Origin: JBCCEJ01 sp039030335
Lineage (GTDB): Bacteria > Pseudomonadota > Gammaproteobacteria > HK1
Direction of reading: 5' to 3'
Length of the DNA stretch: 64,000 bases
Assembly: GCA_039030335.1 (NCBI GenBank)
Contig: JBCCEJ010000020.1
Span: 1 to 64,000 of the forward strand
Part shown: in pieces, positions 1-8,823 of the stretch
Position numbering within the stretch: the stretch's first letter is position 1
Layout of the letters: every line of letters begins with the position of its first letter
The notes under the pieces: generated by a model
What the model was told of the DNA's origin: nothing
The model's database searches: none
Seen by the model: the letters and a program-made list of their open reading frames with translations, nothing else
Made by a program: the position numbers and the translations under genes

Positions 1-15
1 CCGGCTGATGCTAGG

Positions 16-36
16 GCGGGGCGCTTTACGCCCCGC
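16..36. terminator. Inverted repeat, probable terminator of the gene left of the window
   Basis: An 8-bp perfect GC-rich stem (GCGGGGCG with CGCCCCGC) encloses a 5-nt loop. There is no clear U-tract. It lies immediately before the first gene of the pilus-like operon, so it probably ends the upstream transcript. Confidence 0.5.
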
Positions 37-92
37 GCGATCCGTGCCACCATAAAAATCTCGTGCGGCCGCCCCCGGTCGCGCGCCCCGCC

Positions 93-617
93 ATGATCGA
101 GATGATTAGCAAAGGCGGCCCGCTCATGTGGCTGCTGCTCGCCTGCGTACTGGCCGTGGTCACCGCCACCGGCAGAGTAAGCTCGGCCGAGCAGCCCGCG
201 AAAGGCAGTGTGAAGCTCGCGGAACAAATTGATCTGGGTCTTATCGACATCGACGACTTCATTGCGACCCATGTCGAGCACGGCAAGAGAAAGAACCGCG
301 TGATCAAGCGACCGTCGGCGCTCAAGTTCGATGCGCGCGTCAAACAGCATGCGCGGCGCACTAAAAAGCCCAACTCCTATCTGAACTCGATCCTCGGTGT
401 ATTCCGATTCTCGCCGCTCCCATCGGTAAATCACCAGATGTACCTCGAAACGGCGAACGGCAAGATATTCCCGGTCTACATCGAAGACGGGCAGGTCGAT
501 GCTCTGGCGAAAGCGGTGAAGGAAGACGGACGCTCAGCCCGCTTCAGTGGATACCACGTCTACACCTACTCGAAAGGCCCGGCCATCCTGGTCACTGACT
601 TCGACTGTTGCGAATAA
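93..617 (+). CDS. Small exported or membrane-anchored protein of unknown function, first gene of pilus-like operon
   Basis: I do not recognise this 174-residue protein. The N-terminus (residues 1-30) is a hydrophobic segment, a signal peptide or anchor, with wording reminiscent of the first helix of ExbB-type proteins (ISKGGPLMW), but the rest does not continue as ExbB. The mature part is basic in its middle and ends in two adjacent cysteines (DFDCCE). Possible starts are GTG 63, ATG 93, ATG 102 and ATG 126. ATG 93 is chosen because it gives a short charged region before the hydrophobic core. Its stop overlaps the start of the pseudopilin gene (TAATG), so it is translationally coupled to the secretion/pilus operon and may be an accessory of it. 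That role is inferred from position only. Confidence 0.6.
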   Translation: MIEMISKGGPLMWLLLACVLAVVTATGRVSSAEQPAKGSVKLAEQIDLGLIDIDDFIATHVEHGKRKNRVIKRPSALKFDARVKQHARRTKKPNSYLNSILGVFRFSPLPSVNHQMYLETANGKIFPVYIEDGQVDALAKAVKEDGRSARFSGYHVYTYSKGPAILVTDFDCCE

Positions 618-1702
618 TGCGTCGGCCGCTCGAACAATCCAGCCAGACCGGGCTCACCCTGCTCGAACTGCTGCTGGTGATCACAGTTCTGTCGACGATG
701 GCATTCCTGACCGTTGCAGAAGTGAGCGAAGGCGCGAGTCAGGCGCGGCTCGAAGACACGGATACGCGACTCGGGGTCGTGCGCCGGGCACTGATCGGCT
801 CCCCAGAACCCATCTACGACGGCGTGCTTCGGTTCAGCGGATTCGCATCAGACAACGGCGTGCTCCCGCCATCGGCCACTTGGGAGGACTTTCTCCAGGA
901 CGCGAGCGCTGCCGTGGTCGACGACTATCAGGCTTTCGGACCTCAGTCGCCGCGCTTCGACCCGGTCCCCGATTCCACTGCTTACAACGATGGGACGGGC
1001 GAAACCGAGCTGTCGGGCGCGAATGAAGTCCTGCAGAAAGGCTGGCGAGGTCCGTACGCAAGGCTTGGGTCGCTCGCCGGCGCGAACTTCGTCGACGGCT
1101 GGGGCAATGCATGGAGTGCGTCGGCAACCACGTCCGGAGATGACCTCACGGTGACGAGCCTCGGGCGCGACGCGGCAGTTGGTGACAGCGGCACAGACGT
1201 CCGGGATCCGGGCAACTTCGACTACGACTCTGACCGTTCCACCGCCGTCGCACTGACCGACTGGCGGGTCGATTCGGCCGGCTGGTCGGTGGATGTGCGC
1301 AACGCCAGCAGCTCCGCCGTAGCGCCGGGTGGGTGCCTGCGCGCTACGCTCCTGATCTTCCGCAATGCAGATACGACGGGCACTAACGGTCTCTGGCGGC
1401 GCCTGACTTCCACGTGCGTTGACTTCGCGGGCGGCAGCACGTTGCCCGCGGGCGAGACAGTCAGCGTCACGTTCGACAATGCCGATTACGACGTGACAGG
1501 CGGTAGCTTGAGTGATGTCACGGTTCCACAGGGCCGGCATCTACTGCTGTTGATCGACGACGATGACGATACGGACAAACATTCGATAGGCGGCGCCCCA
1601 GCCCCGTACATTACCGCCGTGTCTACTTCGCGCGTCAGCGCCCACGTGAACTTCTTCGCCCGCGCCGCGCTGCCCTCGCCCACGCTGGTTATCACGGACT
1701 GA
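617..1702 (+). CDS. Large GspG-like type II/IV pseudopilin
   Basis: The 361-residue protein begins with a class III prepilin signal: a short leader ending at Gly12, then LTLLE with the conserved Glu at mature position 5, followed by a hydrophobic helix to about residue 33. A prepilin peptidase would cut after Gly12. None is encoded in this window. Residues around 150-165 carry WRGPY and DGWGNAW, matching the GPY...DPWGNPY region of major pseudopilins (GspG). It is far longer than GspG (about 140 residues). The extra part from about residue 200 is Asp/Ser/Thr-rich with two cysteines, probably an added beta domain. The start ATG 617 overlaps the previous stop. It is the only pilin-like gene here, so it may form the fibre or its tip. 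Confidence 0.85.
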   Translation: MRRPLEQSSQTGLTLLELLLVITVLSTMAFLTVAEVSEGASQARLEDTDTRLGVVRRALIGSPEPIYDGVLRFSGFASDNGVLPPSATWEDFLQDASAAVVDDYQAFGPQSPRFDPVPDSTAYNDGTGETELSGANEVLQKGWRGPYARLGSLAGANFVDGWGNAWSASATTSGDDLTVTSLGRDAAVGDSGTDVRDPGNFDYDSDRSTAVALTDWRVDSAGWSVDVRNASSSAVAPGGCLRATLLIFRNADTTGTNGLWRRLTSTCVDFAGGSTLPAGETVSVTFDNADYDVTGGSLSDVTVPQGRHLLLLIDDDDDTDKHSIGGAPAPYITAVSTSRVSAHVNFFARAALPSPTLVITD

Positions 1703-1710
1703 GGTGAGCG

Positions 1711-3516
1711 GTGAGCGCTTTGCCTCCACAAATAACCGGCCCGGCGCGGCTTGGTCGCTACCGGGCCCTGACGGTGCTCCACTCGGACGGCTTCGCACTG
1801 AGCGGAGCCGTCATCCGCATCAAGGGCGGTAATCCGACCGCGATCGCGGTCGCGCGATCGCGCGCCGTTGCGCTCGAGTCGGCGGTGGCGGAAGTTCTCG
1901 CCGGTCTGCGCAAGAACACGCGCAACCCGCCCAAGCAAACCCTGGTTCTGACCGACTCGGCCGTTACGGCGCTGCTGGAGCTGCCGGTGGCCCCAAACTC
2001 TCCGCGCCCCGCAGCACAGATGAACGAAGTCATCCGCTGGGAGCTCGAGCCAATGTTCGCGATGCAGGCGGAACGCTGGTCGATCGGCACGTTGCTCTGC
2101 GGGCGGGGTTATCTGGATGCCGATTCGCGCGGCTTGATCCTCGCCGAAATGGAACGACGCAATCGCGGCAGCCGCCAGCGCGTTTCAGCCCGCTTCGGGG
2201 AGATCGCGCAGTCGCTGAACCTCGTCACGCGCGAACAGATCGACGAATGCCTCGAACTCCAGGAGTTCCTGGTGGGACTCGACGACGATCTCGTCTGCTC
2301 CTGGGCACCGCAGCGTTCCAGCGGGGAGGACGAGGCAACAGGCCGCTATCGATGGCTCGCGAGCGGCATCGGCGCGCAGATTCGCGACCGATGGGTCAGC
2401 GCCTGCCGGAAGAACGGGCAGTTCCTGGTCGCCGTCTGCCCGGCGCTCGGGAGCGCCAGGGCCGGGGCCGGCGGCGCGACGTCGATGCACGTCGATCTGG
2501 CCCAGGAGCAGGCACTGGTCGCCGTGGGCGGCGGCGACCGTCTGGTGAGCCTCCAGATCGAACCAACCGGGGGGGGGACGCTCACGCTTCAGGTGCCGTC
2601 GATGTGCCACGAGCAGATGACACCCGATGTCCGTAACGTTCAGTTCATCACCACCGAGCATGCGTTGCCGGATGAATTCACTCGCGAGCTCGAGATCGAG
2701 GTGGACCGACCGGTCTCGGAACTTGGGCCGGCACCGACCAAAGCGCAGGTTGACCACGAGCAATCACTGGCGGAGCACAAGCAGACTGAAGCAGCCGTCG
2801 TACGGATGTGCGCAGCCGCGGCAGCCGCTCTCGGGCACCACCCGCGGGCATCGCAGGCTTTCATCGCAGGGCAGGCCGTACCGCCACCGATCTGGCGAAG
2901 CCCAGCTCTTTTGCCTTATGCCGTCCTGTCGCTCGTCGTTTTGTCGGTGGTTGCCGTAGAAGTTTGGATGAGGGTACAGATTCAGCGCAACGAAACGGAA
3001 CTGGCGCGCCTGGAAGCAGAGTTCGGGCGCAAACTGGACTTGAAGAAAGCGGCTGAGCAGAACGCCGCTGAGGGCAGGCAGCTCGAGTCACAGCTCGTCG
3101 AAGTGGGGCGAGAAGTCGAACAGAGTAACGAGGCGATTGCGGCGCTTGAGCATCTGAGCGCGCGGCGCGACCTGGCTCCCGCATTCCTGCGTGCTCTACA
3201 GAACGTCATGACGGATTCTGTGCTGGTGAACACCGTCAGCCAGTCGCCGCGCAGCCAGGACCGTGTGTACCTGAGCGGCTGGGCGATCTCCAATACGGCG
3301 GCCCAGCAATTTGTCACGAATCTGACCCGCAAGCTGGAGCCCCTCGGCATGTCGGTTTTGAACGCCCAGGTGTTGAGTGCATCCAGCCCGAGCGGCGCAC
3401 CGGGCTACTCGGTAGAGGCGTGGCTGGAAATACGCGGGCGCGACGATGCCGACAGTCTGGCGCCGGTATCTGAACAGAACCGCGGGACCCAGACGGCCGG
3501 AAGAGGAAATAACTGA
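1711..3516 (+). CDS. PilM/PilN-like (GspL/MshI-like) inner-membrane assembly protein
   Basis: The 601-residue protein appears to fuse a cytoplasmic PilM/GspL-like part (residues 1 to about 380) with a PilN-like part: one transmembrane helix at about residues 399-419, a coiled coil at about 425-475 and a periplasmic domain to about residue 580. In type IV pilus systems these proteins link the cytoplasmic ATPase to the PilO/PilP periplasmic ring. Residues about 161-185 read RFGEIAQSLNLVTREQI, strongly like the N-terminal helical motif of GspE/MshE ATPases, inserted in the PilM-like region. GTG 1711 is preceded by GAGGTGAG and lies 8 bp after the pseudopilin stop. The stop overlaps the next start (TGATG). 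The assignment rests on architecture and neighbours, with little direct sequence similarity that I can quote. Confidence 0.7.
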   Translation: MSALPPQITGPARLGRYRALTVLHSDGFALSGAVIRIKGGNPTAIAVARSRAVALESAVAEVLAGLRKNTRNPPKQTLVLTDSAVTALLELPVAPNSPRPAAQMNEVIRWELEPMFAMQAERWSIGTLLCGRGYLDADSRGLILAEMERRNRGSRQRVSARFGEIAQSLNLVTREQIDECLELQEFLVGLDDDLVCSWAPQRSSGEDEATGRYRWLASGIGAQIRDRWVSACRKNGQFLVAVCPALGSARAGAGGATSMHVDLAQEQALVAVGGGDRLVSLQIEPTGGGTLTLQVPSMCHEQMTPDVRNVQFITTEHALPDEFTRELEIEVDRPVSELGPAPTKAQVDHEQSLAEHKQTEAAVVRMCAAAAAALGHHPRASQAFIAGQAVPPPIWRSPALLPYAVLSLVVLSVVAVEVWMRVQIQRNETELARLEAEFGRKLDLKKAAEQNAAEGRQLESQLVEVGREVEQSNEAIAALEHLSARRDLAPAFLRALQNVMTDSVLVNTVSQSPRSQDRVYLSGWAISNTAAQQFVTNLTRKLEPLGMSVLNAQVLSASSPSGAPGYSVEAWLEIRGRDDADSLAPVSEQNRGTQTAGRGNN

Positions 3517-4166
3517 TGGCCGGATTCAGCCAGATGACGAAAGCGGACAGAAATCGTTGGCTCATCGTCATCACCATGCTGATCATCGCCGGCTACGGTC
3601 TGTTGCTCTACCCACAGACAAACAAGGACTACAAGCACTCTGAAAATATGATCAACCGACGCATCGACCGGTTGGAAAAACGCACCGTCGTCGACGACGA
3701 AATTCTACGCAGCACCGGCGTGCTCGCGTCGCGCCTCGATAAACGCAAATCGGAGGCGGATATACAGCGCAAGACACTAGCCGAACTGAATAGCTCCTTT
3801 GTCAAACTCGAAGATGCGAACGCTCGCCAGCAGCACGTATTGGCGCTGACAAAACTCGCTGAACAGTCGGGGCTCACCGTGCGAAGCCAGAGCCCCGAAA
3901 GTCGCGGCCCCAGCGCTGCCGACGGCCCCGCAGCCGTAAACGACAGAATATCCGGCCGACCGATGGTGCGCGTGCGTGCGCGCGGGAACTTCTTTCAACT
4001 GATGCGATTCCTGGATGGCTTGAAAGAACTCGAACAGGTCAGCGCGCCGCTCGGCATGGACTTTCGTGTCGCCCAACTCAATCCAGCGCAGGTGGCAGCC
4101 CTGGCTGCACGGGGCGAACGACGCGCCGCGGGCTACCTGGAGATCGCGCTCAGTCTCAGTCTCTGA
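3516..4166 (+). CDS. PilO-like (GspM/MshJ-like) inner-membrane protein
   Basis: The 216-residue protein has the classic PilO layout: a short basic N-terminal tail, one transmembrane helix (about residues 14-32), a coiled coil (about 38-110) and a small alpha/beta periplasmic domain. That domain contains VRARGNFFQLMRFLDGLKEL, the pattern seen in PilO/GspM ferredoxin-like folds. PilO normally pairs with PilN in the periplasm to form the alignment subcomplex. The start ATG overlaps the stop of the PilM/N gene by one base. The PilT-like gene follows after 19 bp. Confidence 0.75.
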   Translation: MAGFSQMTKADRNRWLIVITMLIIAGYGLLLYPQTNKDYKHSENMINRRIDRLEKRTVVDDEILRSTGVLASRLDKRKSEADIQRKTLAELNSSFVKLEDANARQQHVLALTKLAEQSGLTVRSQSPESRGPSAADGPAAVNDRISGRPMVRVRARGNFFQLMRFLDGLKELEQVSAPLGMDFRVAQLNPAQVAALAARGERRAAGYLEIALSLSL

Positions 4167-4185
4167 GCACGGGTAGTCCAAAGTC

Positions 4186-5289
4186 ATGAACGCCGTCGAT
4201 ACCTTCAACGATCTCTTGCACGAAACGGTGCTCAAAGGCGCTTCCGATCTGCATTTGACGACCGGTCAGGCACCGGCCCTGCGCATTCATGGCCAATTGC
4301 AGGCACTTGCGCGAGACGCGATCACTCAGCCATTCATGACGTTGCTGTTGGAGAACATCACGACCGCGTCACAGCTCTCCATGTTCGAGCGGCACAAACA
4401 TCTCGACCTGAGCTATCGATGCCCGCACGATGAACGCTACCGGGTGAATTTCTATCGGGAGATGGCCGGTGTCGCAGTCGCGGTGCGCCACCTCGACCAA
4501 TCGGAGCGCGACCTCGAGTCTCTGCGCCTTCCCGAGGCGCTGAAAGGACTCGCCGAACTACGCTCCGGACTCGTGTTGGTTACCGGTGCAACCGGCAGCG
4601 GCAAGTCGACGACACTCGCAGCGATGATCGACCACATCAACCGCACTCGCCCGTGCCACATAGTCACCGTCGAAGACCCGATCGAATTCGTACACCAACC
4701 GGTCCAGGCACTGATCCACCACCGGGAACTGCACACGGATGTCAACAGTGTCGCTGAGGCCATCGTAGCTGCCATGCGCGCCGATCCAGACGTGATTCTC
4801 GTTGGCGAGATGCGCGACGTCGACACTGTTCGGGCCGCCCTGACCGCTGCGGAAACCGGGCATCTGGTTTTTTCGACGCTACATACCGGTGACGCCATCG
4901 GGGCCATCGAGCGGCTCGTCGGCAGTTTCCCGACGCTCGAGCAGGCCGAGGCGCGCCACCGTCTGGGGATGGTTCTGAGAGCGGTGGCGGCGCAACGACT
5001 CGTACCGACGCCGGACAACCGCGGGCGGGTGCCGGCGGTGGAACTACTGATCGCGACACCTGCGATCGCGAACCTCATCGAGACGAGTCGCAGCCGTCAG
5101 ATCACGGCGCTGATGGAGAGTGGCGCGTCGCTCGGTATGCAAACGCTCGACCAGGCCCTGGTCGGCCTGGTTCGCCGGCGCCTCATTCGCAGCCGTGACG
5201 CGCTGGCTTTGTGCAACGACCGCGAGAGCACCGAAAAAATGCTGCAAAACGGGCGGCCGGCGATAGAGGCACTACGTAATGGCCGTTAG
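4186..5289 (+). CDS. pilT: PilT-like pilus retraction ATPase
   Basis: This is a 367-residue hexameric secretion ATPase of the PilT/PilU branch. It has the N-terminal PAS-like domain with SDLHLTTG, Walker A GATGSGKST (about residues 134-142), the Asp box VEDPIEF, Walker B DPDVILVGEMRD, and the His box HLVFSTLHTGDA. PAIANLIE near residue 298 is the counterpart of the AIRNLIRE motif that distinguishes PilT retraction motors. Classical type II secretion systems lack a PilT, so its presence argues for a retractable fibre. It overlaps the following GspE-like gene by 11 bp. Canonical PilT is about 345 residues. A general PilT-family function is firm. Which fibre it retracts is inferred from the operon. 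Confidence 0.9.
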   Translation: MNAVDTFNDLLHETVLKGASDLHLTTGQAPALRIHGQLQALARDAITQPFMTLLLENITTASQLSMFERHKHLDLSYRCPHDERYRVNFYREMAGVAVAVRHLDQSERDLESLRLPEALKGLAELRSGLVLVTGATGSGKSTTLAAMIDHINRTRPCHIVTVEDPIEFVHQPVQALIHHRELHTDVNSVAEAIVAAMRADPDVILVGEMRDVDTVRAALTAAETGHLVFSTLHTGDAIGAIERLVGSFPTLEQAEARHRLGMVLRAVAAQRLVPTPDNRGRVPAVELLIATPAIANLIETSRSRQITALMESGASLGMQTLDQALVGLVRRRLIRSRDALALCNDRESTEKMLQNGRPAIEALRNGR

Positions 5290-6907
5290 CGAAGCCGCAC
5301 TTCTGAATGCAGGTGTACAGGCCGGCCTCCTGGCGGCTGCCGACCTGCCTGAGCTGAAACTCACCGCGCGACGCGAGCGCATTCGGTTGTTGGAAGCCGT
5401 AACCCGCGCCGGCCGCTTTCCCGAGTCGGCGCTCTATCAGGCGCTGGCCGATCTACGCGGCATGCCCTTTTTGCTCCCGCAAGATCTCATTCCGGATGAA
5501 GCACTGGTCGAGCGCCTGCCACGGCTTTCGAACTCCCGGCGAGCCATGCTGCCGGTGCGACGTCGCGGCGAACTCTATCTGGCGTTGTCTGACCCTGACG
5601 ACCAAATGTCGTTGGATTCCGCGCGTAGAGCATTGGGAGAGGAGATCTCACCGGCGCTGGCAGCGCCTGAGGCACTGTCCGCGGTACTGCGTCGTTACGC
5701 CATTGGTGGTGCGGCACTACTCGGCGAAAGGGATGATACGGAGCAGGAGGAGAACGCCACCGCGATCCTCGATCAGGTCATGAAAGACGCATACCTGCGC
5801 CGCGCCTCCGATATTCATTTTGAGCCAATGCGCGATGCCATGCGCGTGCGTCTCCGGGTGGACGGCCACCTGCAGGAGTTCCCACGTCCGTTCACGCCCG
5901 CCGAAGCCGAATCGGTCGTCACCAGGATCAAGGTTCTGGCCGCGCTCGACATCACCGAGCAGCGCGCGGCGCAGGACGGCGGCATGGAATATGTGCTGCT
6001 CGGTTGGGACGTACCCCCGATCGACATTCGCGTAGCGACGATGCCCGCACGGTTTGGTGAGCGCGCAACCATGCGACTCCTCGGCCAGGGTGGCGGGGAC
6101 GGGCTGTCACTGACAGGTCTCGGCATGGGAGACAATCTGCTCGGTGCGTTCCAGCACAGCATCGACCGGCCGTACGGGATGGTTCTGGTCACCGGGCCAA
6201 CCGGGAGCGGCAAGTCCACAACACTGTACGCGGCCCTTCGAGAAATCGATGCCGGTGATAAGAACATCCTCACGGTCGAAGACCCGGTCGAACAGACCGT
6301 CGAAGGCATAACCCAGGTCCAGGTCAGTAACAAACTCGGTTTCGCCAGTACGCTTCGCGCTTTCCTGCGCCACGACCCCGACGTCATTCTGGTCGGTGAA
6401 ATTCGTGACCTGGACACCGCCGACACGGCGGTCAAAGCCGCCATGACCGGCCACCTGGTCCTGTCGACGCTGCATACCAACGACGCGCCCGGGGCGATCA
6501 CGCGCTTGAGCGACATCGGCGTGCCCCCGTATCTGACGGCCGCGACGCTCGCTGGCGTTATCGCGCAGCGGCTGGTGAGACGCCTTTGCCCACACTGCAG
6601 CGTGCCGCGACCGGCCACGGCCGACGAGATCGAGGAACTCAAGCTCGACCCTGGTCACGAACTACGCGAGCGGCGTGGCTGCCCGGTCTGTCTCGGCACC
6701 GGCTATCACGGGCGGGTTGGACTCTTCGAAGCTCTCTGGATCGACGACGAAACCGCGCGCGCGATCGCCTCCGGTGCCAGTGAAGACGACCTGCGGCGGG
6801 GTCAACGCGGCTACACCACTCTGTGGGAGGACGCGTGCGACAAAGTACGTGAAGGCGCGACGGACTTCGACGAAGTCCGATACTTCAGACCGGCCGCGGA
6901 CAGCTGA
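5279..6907 (+). CDS. GspE/PilB/MshE-like assembly ATPase
   Basis: The 542-residue ATPase has an N-terminal GspE-type domain (about residues 1-140), then a catalytic core with SDIHFEPM, Walker A TGPTGSGKST (about residue 306), VEDPVE, Walker B DPDVILVGEIRD and the His box HLVLSTLHTND. The zinc-binding insertion CPHC...CPVC (about residues 437-470) is typical of GspE/PilB and absent from PilT. It would power polymerisation of the pseudopilin at the inner membrane, with the GspF-like platform encoded next. ATG 5279 lies inside the end of pilT in another frame. The GspF start follows its stop by 2 bp. Confidence 0.92.
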   Translation: MAVSEAALLNAGVQAGLLAAADLPELKLTARRERIRLLEAVTRAGRFPESALYQALADLRGMPFLLPQDLIPDEALVERLPRLSNSRRAMLPVRRRGELYLALSDPDDQMSLDSARRALGEEISPALAAPEALSAVLRRYAIGGAALLGERDDTEQEENATAILDQVMKDAYLRRASDIHFEPMRDAMRVRLRVDGHLQEFPRPFTPAEAESVVTRIKVLAALDITEQRAAQDGGMEYVLLGWDVPPIDIRVATMPARFGERATMRLLGQGGGDGLSLTGLGMGDNLLGAFQHSIDRPYGMVLVTGPTGSGKSTTLYAALREIDAGDKNILTVEDPVEQTVEGITQVQVSNKLGFASTLRAFLRHDPDVILVGEIRDLDTADTAVKAAMTGHLVLSTLHTNDAPGAITRLSDIGVPPYLTAATLAGVIAQRLVRRLCPHCSVPRPATADEIEELKLDPGHELRERRGCPVCLGTGYHGRVGLFEALWIDDETARAIASGASEDDLRRGQRGYTTLWEDACDKVREGATDFDEVRYFRPAADS

Positions 6908-6909
6908 GC

Positions 6910-8142
6910 ATGGCAACTTTCGCTTACACAGCCCTCGACTCGACCGGACGCGAACGCAAGGGAACGCTGGAGGCGGACAGCCGCCGCACGGCCGCGCAGA
7001 AACTTCGTACGCAGGGCGTCTTCACGATTTCTCTGGAGGACAACGCTGCGTCAGACGTGCCGGGCATCGTGGCCCCGCCGAAACGCCGGGTCCAGCTACC
7101 CTTCATCGGCAAGGTCGGACCCAGGGACCGGGTATTCCTCTACCGGCAGCTTGCGTTGATGCTGGCTGGCGGCCATACGGTTGTTCAGGCGCTCGATGCG
7201 CTGCAGCACCTGTCTGGTAAAGCCCAGCTGCGTGATGCGATGACGCGTATGAGCGCCAGAATACGAGATGGTGAAGCACTGTCGGTCACCATCAAGGACG
7301 AAACGGTGGTGTTTCCTTCGGTCGTCGCCCAAATCATCGAAACCGGCGAGCGTAGCGGGTCGTTGGATCCGATTCTGAACCGTCTGGCTGACGATGAAGA
7401 GCGTCAGGTGGCCGTCAAGCAGCGCCTCACGACGGCGCTCGCCTACCCGTCGCTGGTGTTCCTGGCCGCGGTCGCCGTCAGCATCGCGCTGGTCGGTTGG
7501 GTCATACCGCGATTTGCACTGTTTCTAACGGCGAGAGACGTACAGCTCCCACCGATAACTCAGTTCCTGCTCGATGTCTCGGCATGGCTTACAGACAACG
7601 CGGCCGTATTGGCCATCAGCCTGTTGGCGGCACTGGCCGGACTCGTGCTGTTACAGGCTACGGCGTCGGGACGCCTCGCCTTGGACAGGCTCCTGCTCCG
7701 CATTCCGATCGTCGGACCAACCATCGCCTCAGGTAATCTGGCACAGTTGTCCTGGAGCCTTTCGATGCAGTTGCGCAGCGGTCTGACGCTGCTCGACAGC
7801 CTCCGCATTAGCCGCGGGGCCACACCGAATTCGGCCATCGCGGCCATTCTCGACGATGCCGCGGATCAGCTGCTGGACGGACAGCCGCTGTCGCGAGCGC
7901 TCAACCAGCCGCTGATGCCGACGCTCGTCGCGCACATGGCGTCCGTCGGCGAACGCAGCGGTGAGCTCGATCACGTCATGGACATGCTGGGCAACTACTA
8001 CCAGAAGGACCTGGAGACCCGCGTCGATACCATGGCGACGTGGGTCGAGCCAGCCATGATCCTGGTGGTTGGCGGTATGGTCGGACTCGTATACCTCGCC
8101 TTCTTCCAGGCCGCGCTGCGCGTCTCAACCGGGGGAATCTGA
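6910..8142 (+). CDS. gspF: GspF/PilC-like inner-membrane platform protein
   Basis: The 410-residue protein opens with the family hallmark FAYTALDSTGRERKG. It contains two repeated cytoplasmic helical GspF domains (about residues 75-195 and 275-395), each with the GERSGSLD / GERSGELD signature, and three predicted transmembrane segments (about 175-200, 225-250, 380-400). Length is normal for the family. It forms the membrane platform that turns ATPase motion into pilin addition. The start follows the ATPase stop by 2 bp, so the two are surely co-expressed. Confidence 0.95.
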   Translation: MATFAYTALDSTGRERKGTLEADSRRTAAQKLRTQGVFTISLEDNAASDVPGIVAPPKRRVQLPFIGKVGPRDRVFLYRQLALMLAGGHTVVQALDALQHLSGKAQLRDAMTRMSARIRDGEALSVTIKDETVVFPSVVAQIIETGERSGSLDPILNRLADDEERQVAVKQRLTTALAYPSLVFLAAVAVSIALVGWVIPRFALFLTARDVQLPPITQFLLDVSAWLTDNAAVLAISLLAALAGLVLLQATASGRLALDRLLLRIPIVGPTIASGNLAQLSWSLSMQLRSGLTLLDSLRISRGATPNSAIAAILDDAADQLLDGQPLSRALNQPLMPTLVAHMASVGERSGELDHVMDMLGNYYQKDLETRVDTMATWVEPAMILVVGGMVGLVYLAFFQAALRVSTGGI

Positions 8143-8144
8143 AT

Positions 8145-8810
8145 ATGTCCGTTGCCAAAAATGCACTGACGAACAGCCATGGTGGTCGACGCCATGGCCG
8201 GGCCGCTGCCTTCGTCTTAGTGTCGGCGCTGTGTTTGCCAGAAGCGCTCTATGCACAGACCGCCGCCGGCGAAAACGCGGGGGCCGGGTCGCAGTCGGGC
8301 GCCGCCGTGGCGGCGGTTCCGAACGAGCAGGAGCTGCAGCGAAACCTCGAGACACTCAAGAACTACTACGACGTCATCCAACAGCAATTGCGTGATCAGA
8401 TACGAGACCACACCGGTGCGGCGGCAAAGTCGGCCGGAGCGAAAGACCCCGGAACAGCCAGGAATCCAGGGCCTGGATACCAGGATGGCGAACGGGATCC
8501 GTTCGCACCTACCAGCCGACTGATAGATGCGAATACCAACAGACAGGGCGTGGACTTTCAGCCCGGGCGGAGTTCAGCCGAAGCGCTTGCGCTGCCGCGC
8601 ATGCGTCTCAGAGGCCTGGTGACGGAAAATTCCGGTGCGATCGCAGCGCTGTTGGAAATAGAAAACGCCGGCATCCACATCGTGCGCGAAGGTGATACGG
8701 TGGGTCTTTACGAAGCCCGCTCGTCATCCGTCATTCGCGTGCGGCAAATCAACCGCCTGAACGTGATCGTCGAGGTCGGCACCCTCGGCCAGACGCTCAT
8801 CGTGCGCTAG
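8145..8810 (+). CDS. PilP/MshK-like periplasmic assembly protein
   Basis: The 221-residue protein has an N-terminal hydrophobic signal (about residues 20-42, ending near ALYAQ), a helical linker with NLETLKNYYDVIQQQLRDQI, then GERDPFAP, the DPF motif typical of PilP and related pilot proteins. It ends in a small beta domain (about 145-221) like the HR/PilP domain that contacts the secretin. PilP proteins bridge the PilN/PilO complex and the outer-membrane secretin, which fits the order here: the secretin gene starts 13 bp downstream. The start at 8145 follows the GspF stop by 2 bp. Longer in-frame starts upstream would lie inside gspF. Confidence 0.75.
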   Translation: MSVAKNALTNSHGGRRHGRAAAFVLVSALCLPEALYAQTAAGENAGAGSQSGAAVAAVPNEQELQRNLETLKNYYDVIQQQLRDQIRDHTGAAAKSAGAKDPGTARNPGPGYQDGERDPFAPTSRLIDANTNRQGVDFQPGRSSAEALALPRMRLRGLVTENSGAIAALLEIENAGIHIVREGDTVGLYEARSSSVIRVRQINRLNVIVEVGTLGQTLIVR

Positions 8811-8823
8811 AAAGTCCCCGATC

